64,000 nt of DNA from JABMMZ01 sp964438995 (GTDB lineage: Bacteria > Bacteroidota > Bacteroidia > NS11-12g > UBA955), in contig CAYTMQ010000002.1 of NCBI GenBank assembly GCA_964438995.1, forward strand, positions 186,001 through 250,000, read 5' to 3'. Shown here in pieces: positions 46,925 to 54,682 of this stretch. The position numbers were made by a program, and so were the translations under genes. Each line of letters opens with the position of its first letter. Within the stretch, counting starts at the first letter, position 1. Under the pieces are notes generated by a model, which saw only the letters and a list, made by a program, of their open reading frames with translations, made no database searches and was not told where the DNA came from.

Positions 46925-49249
46925 ATGAAAATATCTTTAAACTGGTTAAAAACGCTACTTCCCCTTCAATTATCACCTGAGGAAATTGAAGGCATTTTAA
47001 CTGCAACAGGTTTAGAAGTAGAACATTACGAAATAGTAGAGTCGGTAAAAGGTGGCTTGAGAGGATTGGTGGTTGGCAAAGTAGAAACTTGCGAAAAACA
47101 CCCCAATGCCGACAAACTCAATCTTACCAAAGTAGATATTGGCACAGGAGAATTGCTTTCTATAGTGTGTGGCGCTCCGAATGTTGCCGCTGGTCAGAAA
47201 GTTATTGTTGCTCCCGTTGGCACAACAGTTAATCCATTAAGTGGCGAACCATTTAAGATTCAAAAAGCAAAAATAAGAGGTGAAGCCTCCGAAGGTATGT
47301 TGTGTGCAGAAGATGAAATTGGTCTTGGCGAAAGTCATGCGGGTTTATTGATTCTGCCAGAGGATACTTTAATAGGCACCAAAGTAGCAGATTTGTTTAA
47401 CATCGAAAGTGATGTCATATTTGAAATTGGTTTAACAGCTAACAGAGGTGATGCTGCTTCTCATTTAGGAGTTGCAAGAGAATTGGCCACAGTTTTAAAT
47501 TTACCTTTTAAACTTCACACGTCTGAATTGGTTAACAATGCTGAGTCACATGCTTTAAAAATAACAGTTGAAGACAGTGAAGCTTGTCCGAGATACTCCG
47601 GATTAGTGATTGACAACATAACAGTTGCAGACAGTCCAGAATGGTTGCAAAACCGTTTGAAAAGTATTGGACTGAAGCCAATAAACAATGTAGTAGACAT
47701 CACCAATTTTATTTTACACGAACTTGGTCAACCTCTACACGCTTTTGATTATTCAAAAATTGAAGGAGAATCAATTCGTGTAAAAAGAAGTCAAGAAGGC
47801 GAGAAATTCAAGACTTTGGATGGAATTGAAAGAACCTTAAAAGGACATGAGTTGATGATATGCAACAGCAACACATCTATGTGCATGGCGGGAGTGTATG
47901 GCGGCATAGACAGTGGCGTATCAAACACTACTACTAAAATCTTTTTAGAGAGTGCATACTTTTCTGCAGATGTGATTAGAAAAGCGGCCAAGGGTCATGG
48001 CATTAGCACAGACAGCAGTTTCAGATTTGAGAGAGGCACCGATCCAGACATGACCATAACTGCTTTAAAAAGAGCTGCTGCTTTGTTGACCGAAATATGC
48101 GGAGCCAAAGTTGTTGGTGACATTATAGACATATATCCTAGTCCACTTCAACCATTTGCAGTTGAATTGAAAAAAAGCAACATCAAGCGTGTAATTGGAA
48201 TCGACATTCCAAGTGCAACAACTGAGCAAATATTAACTGGATTAGGCATTCACATTGTATCAGAAAATGAAACAGGATATTTGTTATCTGTTCCAAGATT
48301 TAAAAGCGATGTATCAAGAGAAATTGATGTGATTGAAGAATTGATTCGTATTTATGGATTCAAACACATTCCACTTGAACGCAACATGAAGATGTCGTTG
48401 AATTATGAAAGAGGAAATGCATTGCGTCAAGGTGAAGCACAGATCAGTGAAATATTGAGAGGAAATGGTTTCAGAGAAATCATGACCAACTCATTGACAA
48501 ATGATAAATATTATGAGGACAAAACTCAGTTGGTGTATTTGTCTAATCCATTAAGTGCAGAAATGAATGTGATGCGTCAAAGCATGTTGTATTCGGCATT
48601 AGAAGCTGTAGCTTATAACAAAAACAGAAAGCAAAACAACACCAGATTCTTTGAGTTTGGCAAGATTTACCATTCAAAAGAAAAAGGATTTAAAGAGGTC
48701 GACCAACTATTGATTTTGGCTTCAGGTACTCAGAGTGATGAAAGTTGGGAAGTCAAATCAAAACCAGTTGATTTTTATTACATCAAATCATTGGTCAACA
48801 AAGTTTACAATTCTTTTCATTTAGAAATGGATAAAGTAGACATTCAGGAGGTAGATAAAAAGACCTTGCAACAATTTGGCATCAAAGACAATGTGGTATT
48901 TGCTGTTTTTGATTGGACCAAAGTAGTAAAAGCTAAGAAAGCCTTCCAATTGAAAGCAATACCACAGTTTCCATCGGTGCGCAGAGACTTGAGTTTGGTT
49001 GTAGAGAAAGCCATTAAGTTTGAACAAATTCAAGCAATTGTCAACAAACAAAAAACCAAATTGATAACTGGCATGAATGTGTTTGATGTATACGAAGGCA
49101 AACCATTAGAAGCGCATCAAAAATCGGTAAGTGTGAGTTTAGATTTGTATGATGAGACCAAGACTTTAAACGACCAGGACATAGAGCCTGTAATGGATAA
49201 ATTGATTCAACAATTTGAATCAGAATTAAACGCAATCATTAGAAAATAA
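46925..49249 (+). CDS. pheT: Phenylalanyl-tRNA synthetase beta subunit
   Basis: 774 aa. Order of domains: N-terminal catalytic-like strand (MKISLNWLKTLLP), tRNA-binding OB fold (about 40-150: VGKVETCEKHPNADKLNL…IVCGAPNV), B3/B4 editing region (SECPRYSG-like EACPRYSGLVIDNI, GQPLHAFDYSKI, MAGVYGGIDSGV), B5, the inactive class II core, and the C-terminal anticodon-binding FDX-ACB domain (PQFPSVRRDLSLVVEK…SVSLDLYD). Works as an alpha2-beta2 tetramer with PheS, whose gene is not adjacent. It overlaps the next start by 1 nt (TAATG). Confidence 0.97.
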   Translation: MKISLNWLKTLLPLQLSPEEIEGILTATGLEVEHYEIVESVKGGLRGLVVGKVETCEKHPNADKLNLTKVDIGTGELLSIVCGAPNVAAGQKVIVAPVGTTVNPLSGEPFKIQKAKIRGEASEGMLCAEDEIGLGESHAGLLILPEDTLIGTKVADLFNIESDVIFEIGLTANRGDAASHLGVARELATVLNLPFKLHTSELVNNAESHALKITVEDSEACPRYSGLVIDNITVADSPEWLQNRLKSIGLKPINNVVDITNFILHELGQPLHAFDYSKIEGESIRVKRSQEGEKFKTLDGIERTLKGHELMICNSNTSMCMAGVYGGIDSGVSNTTTKIFLESAYFSADVIRKAAKGHGISTDSSFRFERGTDPDMTITALKRAAALLTEICGAKVVGDIIDIYPSPLQPFAVELKKSNIKRVIGIDIPSATTEQILTGLGIHIVSENETGYLLSVPRFKSDVSREIDVIEELIRIYGFKHIPLERNMKMSLNYERGNALRQGEAQISEILRGNGFREIMTNSLTNDKYYEDKTQLVYLSNPLSAEMNVMRQSMLYSALEAVAYNKNRKQNNTRFFEFGKIYHSKEKGFKEVDQLLILASGTQSDESWEVKSKPVDFYYIKSLVNKVYNSFHLEMDKVDIQEVDKKTLQQFGIKDNVVFAVFDWTKVVKAKKAFQLKAIPQFPSVRRDLSLVVEKAIKFEQIQAIVNKQKTKLITGMNVFDVYEGKPLEAHQKSVSVSLDLYDETKTLNDQDIEPVMDKLIQQFESELNAIIRK

Positions 49250-49548
49250 TGGAACAATTCATCAAGCGACTACAAGACATCAAGCAAAGCATTCTCGATT
49301 TGAAACAAGAGAAGACTGCTATAGAAGAATCTTTATCTAAAAAAGACAAGGAGATTGGTCGTTTGAAAAAATTGTTGGAAATACAAAACAGCACCATCAA
49401 AGATTTGGAAAACAAATTGAAGATGAAGCGCATTGCGGATGAAATGAATGGTGCTGAAGAAGAGAGTGGATCCAATCGAGATTTGAAATTTAAAATCAAC
49501 GAAATGATCAAAGAAGTTGACAAAATCATCAGTTTAATGCACCAATGA
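49249..49548 (+). CDS. Small coiled-coil protein (ZapB-like)
   Basis: 99 aa, two-part coiled coil (residues 1-62, and the C-terminal helix LKFKINEMIKEVDKIISLM). In many Bacteroidota a protein of this shape, with the KINEMIREID-type tail, sits between pheT and the cell-division gene zapA. Here zapA is missing from that place. A role in FtsZ-ring organisation is therefore only inferred from context. Coupled to pheT (1-nt overlap) and to the next gene (4-nt overlap, ATGA). Confidence 0.65.
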   Translation: MEQFIKRLQDIKQSILDLKQEKTAIEESLSKKDKEIGRLKKLLEIQNSTIKDLENKLKMKRIADEMNGAEEESGSNRDLKFKINEMIKEVDKIISLMHQ

Positions 49549-50012
49549 GAAACGATTTATCTTTAGAGAGCAGAGTTTGGGTTTATCAAGCTGAGAGGCA
49601 AATGAACCAAGAAGAAATAGATTTTTTAACGTCTCAGTTACAATCATTTTGTACGTCGTGGACGGCGCACAATGTGGCTTTGAAAGCCGACTGCGATATT
49701 ATTGAAAAGAGATTTATCATTTTAACAGTAGATGAAACGCAAGCTGGAGCAAGTGGTTGCAGCATCGACAAGAGTGTTAAAGCATTAAAAGAATTATCAG
49801 ACAAAACAGGCATCAATTTCTTTGATAGAATGCAGGTTTTTTACAAAGATGGAGAGCAGATTGTTGGCACACATTTATCTAATATAAGCACATTAAAACA
49901 AGAGGGCATTATCAATAACGATACTTTGTTTTATAATCCACTTGTAAAAACCATAGCAGAGTTGAAGGATTCATTCATATTACCACTTAAACAACATTGG
50001 TTAAACAAATAA
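49545..50012 (+). CDS. Conserved Bacteroidota protein often mislabelled ABC transporter ATPase
   Basis: 155 aa. Characteristic features: SRVWVYQAERQMNQEEIDFL, WTAHNVALKA and DETQAGASGCSIDKSV. These match a small phylum-specific family that databases name ABC transporter ATPase, although no Walker A, signature or Walker B motif exists here. The absolutely conserved-looking GASGCSID segment could be an active site. Cytoplasmic, function unknown. Tightly packed in the pheT operon: 4-nt overlap before it, 1 nt to the next gene. Confidence 0.75.
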   Translation: MRNDLSLESRVWVYQAERQMNQEEIDFLTSQLQSFCTSWTAHNVALKADCDIIEKRFIILTVDETQAGASGCSIDKSVKALKELSDKTGINFFDRMQVFYKDGEQIVGTHLSNISTLKQEGIINNDTLFYNPLVKTIAELKDSFILPLKQHWLNK

Positions 50013-50013
50013 C

Positions 50014-50292
50014 ATGGAACAATATTCAAGATATTTAAAGATTGGCAAAATAGAAGGTTACAGCTATTTGTTGCTATTATTCGTAGCTATGCCATTAAAG
50101 TACATTTGGCACGTAGACATGGCAGTTCGTATAGTTGGTTCAATACATGGCTTATTGGTCATACTTTTTGCGTATGAAATTTTAAAACTAATGATAGACA
50201 AACATTTTACTTTTATGCAAGCATTAAAAGGTTTTGGTTTATCATTGGTACCATTTGGTTCATTTTATTTAAAGAGAGCCATTAATTCATAG
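50014..50292 (+). CDS. DUF3817-family small membrane protein
   Basis: 92 aa with three hydrophobic segments (YSYLLLLFVAMPLKYIW, VRIVGSIHGLLVILFAYEI, LSLVPFGSFYL) and the family-typical GKIEGYSYL start and SIHG centre. Function unknown; widespread in bacteria. Last gene of the pheT operon; its 3' end overlaps the convergent XRE gene by 11 nt. Confidence 0.85.
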   Translation: MEQYSRYLKIGKIEGYSYLLLLFVAMPLKYIWHVDMAVRIVGSIHGLLVILFAYEILKLMIDKHFTFMQALKGFGLSLVPFGSFYLKRAINS

Positions 50293-50668
50293 CATTGTCA
50301 TTAAGAAGTTTTCTTAGATAATCAATTTCTTCTTTTAGCAATTCCACTTGAGTTCTATAGATTTTTTCAAGCCTCTGTAATTCTTCGTGAGAATTATTAG
50401 AGATGTAGTTTTTAGATGTGATAGAAAAATTTGAGTACAAGTGGTTTTCGCTTGGATGCGTCAAGTCACACAAAGACACATTAAGCTTATCACAAATGAT
50501 AAGCAATTTGTCTACTGTCAATTTTACTTCATCACGTTCAATACGCGAATAACCAGAGACACTCATACCAAGCGCACTAGCAACTACCTCTTGAGGGAAA
50601 TCCAATATTTCTCTCAGTTTTCTAATTCGTTTTCCTAGTTTTAGTTTGTTTTGTTCAAGTTTATTCAT
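50282..50668 (-). CDS. XRE-family transcriptional regulator with C-terminal coiled coil (copy A)
   Basis: 128 aa. HTH_3 at about 8-68 (LGKRIRKLREILDFPQEVVASALGMSVSGYSRIERDEVKLTVDKLLIICDKLNV), then a linker and a C-terminal coil (IYRTQVELLKEEIDYLRKLL). Strongly paralogous to the next upstream gene, with the same layout and the same SGYSRIER / SAYSRIER recognition helix. Probably a DNA-binding regulator dimerising through the coil; target unknown. Confidence 0.85.
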   Translation of the reverse strand: MNKLEQNKLKLGKRIRKLREILDFPQEVVASALGMSVSGYSRIERDEVKLTVDKLLIICDKLNVSLCDLTHPSENHLYSNFSITSKNYISNNSHEELQRLEKIYRTQVELLKEEIDYLRKLLNDNAMN

Positions 50669-50812
50669 TTAAAAGTTCAAAAATCTTAGTGTTAAAAATT
50701 TTTAAACTTAGCGAAGAGATGGTGCAATTTTAGGATATTAGAACATTACAAAAATCAAGTTTTTTTCATTTTTTTTATTAAAAACTGAAAACCAATATTT
50801 TAATTTTTTATT

Positions 50813-51196
50813 TTAACCATTTTTTGCAATGATACTTTTTAGATATTCAATTTGTTCCTTCATCAGTTCAATTTGTTGCTGGTATGCTTCAAGCAATTTT
50901 GACTTTTCTAAAATCAAACTTGCATAGTCATTTTCTGGATCGTTGATCTGATTGCTAGATGATTTTGTAATGTATTCATCCCCGAACAAGATTTGTTCCA
51001 TTCTGACTTTGAATATTTCAGAAATTTGAATGATTTTTTCAATACTTAAATTGACTTCAGCTCTTTCAATTCTTGAATATGCAGACGAGCTGATATGAAG
51101 TTTTCTGGCCATATAATCTTGAGAATAGCCTTTCAATTCACGATAACGTCTAATTCTTACTCCAATTTGTTTGATATGCTTTTCAGCGTTTACCAT
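50813..51196 (-). CDS. XRE-family transcriptional regulator with C-terminal coiled coil (copy B)
   Basis: 127 aa from the ATG at 51196 (MVNAEKHIKQIGVRI); a TTG 9 nt earlier is less likely. HTH_3 at about 9-66 (IRRYRELKGYSQDYMARKLHISSSAYSRIERAEVNLSIEKII), linker, then a coil YQQQIELMKEQIEYLKSII. It forms a tandem pair with the downstream copy, separated by about 144 nt of extremely AT-rich DNA that may hold the promoter and operator of copy A. Confidence 0.85.
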   Translation of the reverse strand: MVNAEKHIKQIGVRIRRYRELKGYSQDYMARKLHISSSAYSRIERAEVNLSIEKIIQISEIFKVRMEQILFGDEYITKSSSNQINDPENDYASLILEKSKLLEAYQQQIELMKEQIEYLKSIIAKNG

Positions 51197-51354
51197 CAAG
51201 GACAAAAATACCTTGATAATCAGGCAAATAAATCTATAAACACAATCTATTATCGATTAATGCATGTCTATATAAATCAATGAATTAAAAGAATTTAAAT
51301 AAAGTCATTTCCCAATTTTCGGGAAATTTTACACCAACTCAACCTGATAAAGAC

Positions 51355-51382
51355 TAAAAAAAAGGGACTAATAAGTCCCTTT
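51355..51382 (-). terminator. Terminator of the SlyD gene
   Basis: AAGGGACT-AATA-AGTCCCTT stem; on the minus strand followed by a T-run (plus-strand A-run 51356-51363). Confidence 0.85.
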
Positions 51383-51391
51383 ACAATTTGA

Positions 51392-51889
51392 TTAGTGATG
51401 ATGTCCTCCGGGACCGTGAACGTGACCGTGGTCGAGTTCAGCAGCAGTTGCTTCTCTTACTTCGATGATAGTACCTTTAAAGTTAAGGTCTTCATCAGCA
51501 AGAGGGTGATTGAAATCCATTTTAACTACCTCGTCGTCTATGCTTAAGATGATACCATTCATAGGATTTCCTTCGTGGTCTTGCATAGGAACTGTTCTAC
51601 CAACAACCAATATATCGGCAGGTACATTTGGACCAGAAAAAGTAGCTTTAGGAATGTTAACGATATAATCATCGTTAGATACACCATAGCCGTTTTCTGC
51701 ATCAATGTTAAAGTCGAAACTATCGCCGGCTTTAAGGTTCAAAAGATTGCTTTCAAAAAGTGGCAAAGTTTGTCCGATGCCATGAATGAAAACAAAAGGC
51801 TGGTCGTTTGTAGCAGTATCTACTACTTCTCCATTGTTAATTGTCAAGGTGTACGTTAGAGTTACCACCTTGTTAGTTCCAACTTCCAT
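51392..51889 (-). CDS. SlyD-like FKBP-type peptidyl-prolyl isomerase
   Basis: 165 aa from the ATG at 51889 (MEVGTNKVVTLTYTLTINNGEVVDTA); the 36 extra upstream codons in frame read into repeat DNA. FKBP strands are split by an insert-in-flap domain (AENGYGVSNDDYIVNIPKATF…VPMQDHEGNP), and the His/Gly-rich tail HGHVHGPGGHHH probably binds nickel or other metal, as in SlyD. Cytoplasmic folding helper. Monocistronic, with a strong terminator. Confidence 0.92.
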   Translation of the reverse strand: MEVGTNKVVTLTYTLTINNGEVVDTATNDQPFVFIHGIGQTLPLFESNLLNLKAGDSFDFNIDAENGYGVSNDDYIVNIPKATFSGPNVPADILVVGRTVPMQDHEGNPMNGIILSIDDEVVKMDFNHPLADEDLNFKGTIIEVREATAAELDHGHVHGPGGHHH

Positions 51890-52294
51890 GTTTTTAAAAA
51901 TAAAGGCGCAATTTCCTAATAAAAAACAAGAAACAGAAACTAAAACACCGAATGTTGAAATATTTTGACTTTTAGGTTCTATGCTCCGGCCCTTCATTAC
52001 AGTCGCGATGACTGGACAAGATATTGGGCTAGCGTTACAACCTCCGACGTTATGACCTCCGATGTTGCGACCTCCGACGTCATAACCTCCGACGTTCGGT
52101 AGCCTGAAGTCTTTGACAAAGGGACCTCCGACCCCTAATTAGAGTCTCGGGGACTCGACTCGATGCCGAGAAGGCGTTGCGATCTAATGATTCAACCTTA
52201 CAAGGTTGTTTTTTCAAAAATTCCAACCTTACAAGGTTGAGTTTTAAAATTTATATTATGCTCATTTGTGCTGCTTTTGTTCTAAATTTGCGTA
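51890..52294. repeat. Repeat-filled intergenic region
   Basis: No gene in about 400 nt. Contains the 15-bp array at 52034-52093, then GTTCGGTAGCCTGAAGTC and a GAGTC/GACTC hairpin (52140-52170) as at 40.1-40.3 kb, then two copies of the palindrome CAACCTTACAAGGTTG (52193-52208, 52224-52239). A TAAATTTG -7 box for the helicase is at 52283-52290. Confidence 0.75.
52034..52093. repeat. 15-bp tandem repeat, four units (second locus)
   Basis: Units at 52034-52048, 52049-52063, 52064-52078 and 52079-52093 share the ACCTCCGAY core of the array at 40161-40235 and continue into the same GTTCGGTAGCC flank. Unit number and some bases differ, so the array varies between loci. Confidence 0.9.
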
Positions 52295-53503
52295 TTGACT
52301 TTTAAAGATTTTAATTTCTCGAGCGAATTGCTGGAAAGCCTTGATGTTATGGGCTTCGACTCTCCTACCCCAATTCAAACCAACGCCATTCCTATTATTA
52401 CTTCGGGTAAAGACCTCATCGCCTGTGCTCAAACTGGGACAGGAAAAACTGGGGCATTTGTTTTACCTATTATTGATTTCTTATGCAAACAACCATCTGA
52501 GGAAATCAAAGCACTTATAATTGTACCAACCCGCGAACTGGCTCTCCAAATTGATCAAAACCTACAAGGCTTCTCTTATTATACTTCTGTTAACTCACTT
52601 CCCATTTATGGCGGTGGTGACGGTCAGGTGTTTGCTCAAGAGAAAAAAGCACTAACCGAAGGTGCCAATATCATTGTGGCTACTCCGGGCAGATTGTTGG
52701 CCCACCTTAATATGGGTTATGTAAAATTAGATGCCCTAAAATTCTTAATCCTTGACGAAGCCGACCGAATGATGGATATGGGCTTTGTTGAAGACATCAG
52801 CAAAATAGCCAATTATCTACCTAAAGACAGGCAAACCTTGATGTTTTCGGCCACTATGCCCGATAAAATCAGACAACTTGCCAAACGTCTTTTACATCAA
52901 CCAGAAGAAATCAGTTTGTCAATTTCCAAACCGGCCGAAGGTGTTGCACAAAAAGCTTATTTGGTTTACGACAACAACAAAAACCAATTGATTGGTCATA
53001 TTTTAAGTTCTAAAACTTATGCCAGTGTCATCATCTTTGTTGACACAAAACTAAAAGCCAAAGAACTTGAAAAGGATTTAAAACGTTTGAAATTTAACGT
53101 AGCGGCTATCCATTCCGACCTCGAACAAGATGAACGTGAACAGGTATTGCGCAACTTTAGAAATAGAAGTTTACAAATTCTAGTAGCCACAGATATTTTA
53201 TCTAGAGGTATAGACATCGAAGACATTGGATTGGTGATTAACTACGAAATACCTGGCGATGCTGAAGACTATGTTCACCGCGTTGGCAGAACAGCGAGAG
53301 CAGAATCTACAGGCGAAGCCATTACCTTTATCAACGAAAAAAACCAATTCAGATTCAAAAAAATCGAAGACCTTATTGGATACGAAATAGAAAAAGTAGC
53401 TCTTCCTGAAGGCATTCCTGTTGGTCCGAATTACACACCAGTCACAACATCTAAAAAGAAAAATTTCAAGAAGCCGTTTAGGAAGTTTAAGGGAAAGGGA
53501 TAA
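52295..53503 (+). CDS. DEAD-box RNA helicase (RhlE-like)
   Basis: 402 aa from a TTG at 52295, only 4 nt after a TAAATTTG box. Motifs in order: Q-motif (FDSPTPIQTNAIP), AQTGTGKT, PTRELALQI, TPGRL, DEAD (within LILDEADRMMDMGF), SAT, VHRVGRTARA (motif VI). A short basic tail KKKNFKKPFRKFKGKG probably binds RNA. Acts in ribosome assembly or RNA turnover. Single gene flanked by repeats on both sides. Confidence 0.93.
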   Translation: MTFKDFNFSSELLESLDVMGFDSPTPIQTNAIPIITSGKDLIACAQTGTGKTGAFVLPIIDFLCKQPSEEIKALIIVPTRELALQIDQNLQGFSYYTSVNSLPIYGGGDGQVFAQEKKALTEGANIIVATPGRLLAHLNMGYVKLDALKFLILDEADRMMDMGFVEDISKIANYLPKDRQTLMFSATMPDKIRQLAKRLLHQPEEISLSISKPAEGVAQKAYLVYDNNKNQLIGHILSSKTYASVIIFVDTKLKAKELEKDLKRLKFNVAAIHSDLEQDEREQVLRNFRNRSLQILVATDILSRGIDIEDIGLVINYEIPGDAEDYVHRVGRTARAESTGEAITFINEKNQFRFKKIEDLIGYEIEKVALPEGIPVGPNYTPVTTSKKKNFKKPFRKFKGKG

Positions 53504-53528
53504 ATCGTTTTAGATTGAATCACTCTTC

Positions 53529-53632
53529 ACTTTCGCCTACCCTACTAATGCCATTCAGGCATGAACCTACCGAAAGTAAAAAAATAATTAGGTCACTTCT
53601 ACTAATGTAACCTCGTATCAGCGATGTAGGGC
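53529..53632. repeat. Intergenic hairpin and CCTCGTATC repeat
   Basis: ACTTTCG (53529-53535) pairs with CGAAAGT (53571-53577), enclosing a TGCC-ATTCA-GGCA stem. At 53602-53630 lies CTAATGTAACCTCGTATC followed by AGCGATGTAGG, a diverged copy of the element at 38770-38799. Confidence 0.65.
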
Positions 53633-53635
53633 ATA

Positions 53636-54067
53636 CTAGAGTCTTTTTTCATCCATCATTTTCAAAAAGTTTAAAGGTGTCAAAACTGCAATAGAAGACT
53701 TTCTATAGTCTTTGACGTTTCTAGTAATAATGGCATCAACACCTTTAATATTCAAAGCGGATGAATATTGTATAGCGTCTTCAAAATCTGAAAAGTCACT
53801 GTTCAAGGCTTGCAAAATCTCAGCTTTTGAGGTTCCAATAACTTCAGTCATTTCTGTTAAAGACATGATAACATCAACTGCTTTCTTATGACCGAGAAAA
53901 CGTCTAACTATATAATAGATATTGTTGATGCTAATAGCAGATAGATACAGTTTTACGAGTCCTTGCTCATTTAATTCGAACAATTCACTAGCTGGATTGG
54001 CATGAGGAACTCTATCAGTAAAAAAATCTAAAACAACATCAGAGTCGACAAAGAGTTTATAGACCAT
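53636..54067 (-). CDS. PIN-domain toxin (VapC-like)
   Basis: 143 aa PIN fold. The first acidic motif is FVDSDVVLDFFTDR (Asp8), the middle Glu lies in the LFELNE helix, and the late acids lie in SDFEDAIQYSSAL and ITRNVKDYR. PIN toxins of this kind cleave specific RNAs. It overlaps the antitoxin gene by 11 nt in the usual antitoxin-first order, so synthesis is coupled. All expected acidic residues are present and the toxin looks intact. Confidence 0.85.
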   Translation of the reverse strand: MVYKLFVDSDVVLDFFTDRVPHANPASELFELNEQGLVKLYLSAISINNIYYIVRRFLGHKKAVDVIMSLTEMTEVIGTSKAEILQALNSDFSDFEDAIQYSSALNIKGVDAIITRNVKDYRKSSIAVLTPLNFLKMMDEKRL

Positions 54068-54311
54068 GCTTTTTAGATATTTCCTCTGCTAATACTTTCT
54101 TATAGTCGAAATCATCATCAACTTTAATGATTCCTTTTAGTTTTTTCAACTTAGTAGAGAGTTGTTTCCCTTTGACAGGTTTTCTTTTTACAGCCACCAA
54201 TTTGAAATAATTTTCAACCAATTCAGACAAACTCTGCCCTTTTTCTTTCGCATACACTTTAGCTATTTCAATCACTTCCTTCTCTATAGTTAAAGTTAAT
54301 TTTGTATTCAT
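54057..54311 (-). CDS. VapB-like antitoxin (DUF6364 family)
   Basis: 84 aa. MNTKLTLTIEKEVIEIAKVYAKEKGQSLSELVENYF is a ribbon-helix-helix DNA-binding domain typical of DUF6364; the basic C-terminal half should embrace the PIN toxin. It should repress its own promoter: imperfect ATACGTGTG / ACACGTGTAT repeats flank the -33/-7 elements just upstream. Confidence 0.83.
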   Translation of the reverse strand: MNTKLTLTIEKEVIEIAKVYAKEKGQSLSELVENYFKLVAVKRKPVKGKQLSTKLKKLKGIIKVDDDFDYKKVLAEEISKKHGL

Positions 54312-54328
54312 TTCGATAATCTATAATA

Positions 54329-54368
54329 CAAATATACGTGTGAAAAATTAATAAATCAACACGTGTAT
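54329..54368 (-). promoter_or_regulatory. Promoter and putative operator of the vapBC-like pair
   Basis: Minus-strand TTG (plus 54357-54359) and TATATTTG (plus 54329-54336), spacer 20 nt. Inverted half-sites ATACGTGTG (54334-54342) and ACACGTGTAT (54359-54368) cover the edges of both promoter boxes, where a bound antitoxin would block polymerase. Confidence 0.6.
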
Positions 54369-54410
54369 AGTGAATTAATGCAAATTTTAAATCCTATTAA
54401 AACCCATTAG

Positions 54411-54600
54411 GAATTCCCTAGATGCGGTCTTTGCCTGCCCGACTAAAGCTATACAGGCGAGGGCTACCCGAATAGGGATAATAAATGTTTAAGGATTATG
54501 TCGTATTTATGAATTCCCTAGACGCTGTCTACGCCTGCCCGAAAGAATTCATTCAGGAGGGGGCTACCGAACCGAACCGAACAGAACCGAACCTGCAATT
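54411..54600. repeat. 100-bp-spaced direct repeat with hairpin and pentamer array
   Basis: GAATTCCCTAGA begins at 54411 and again at 54511, each followed by GCKGTCT and CGCCTGCCCGA or TGCCTGCCCGA. The first copy can fold (TCCCTA/TAGGGA outside, GCCTG/CAGGC inside). The second runs into a short tandem array of GAACC-type pentamers (about 54567-54592). A plus-strand frame here (54485-54703) is not a credible gene. No other content in 54312-54682. Confidence 0.7.
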
Positions 54601-54682
54601 TAAAGATTCCGCCTTACCTTCCGAAAGTCCGATAAATTGCGACGCTATCGCATACTTTTTCAAAATAACCAATATCCAAATC

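Noticed and set aside
51890..51997. 36-residue N-terminal extension of SlyD, with a hydrophobic stretch
   Set aside because: SlyD proteins start at MEVG-like sequence, and the extension reads into intergenic DNA. A membrane form of SlyD is not expected.
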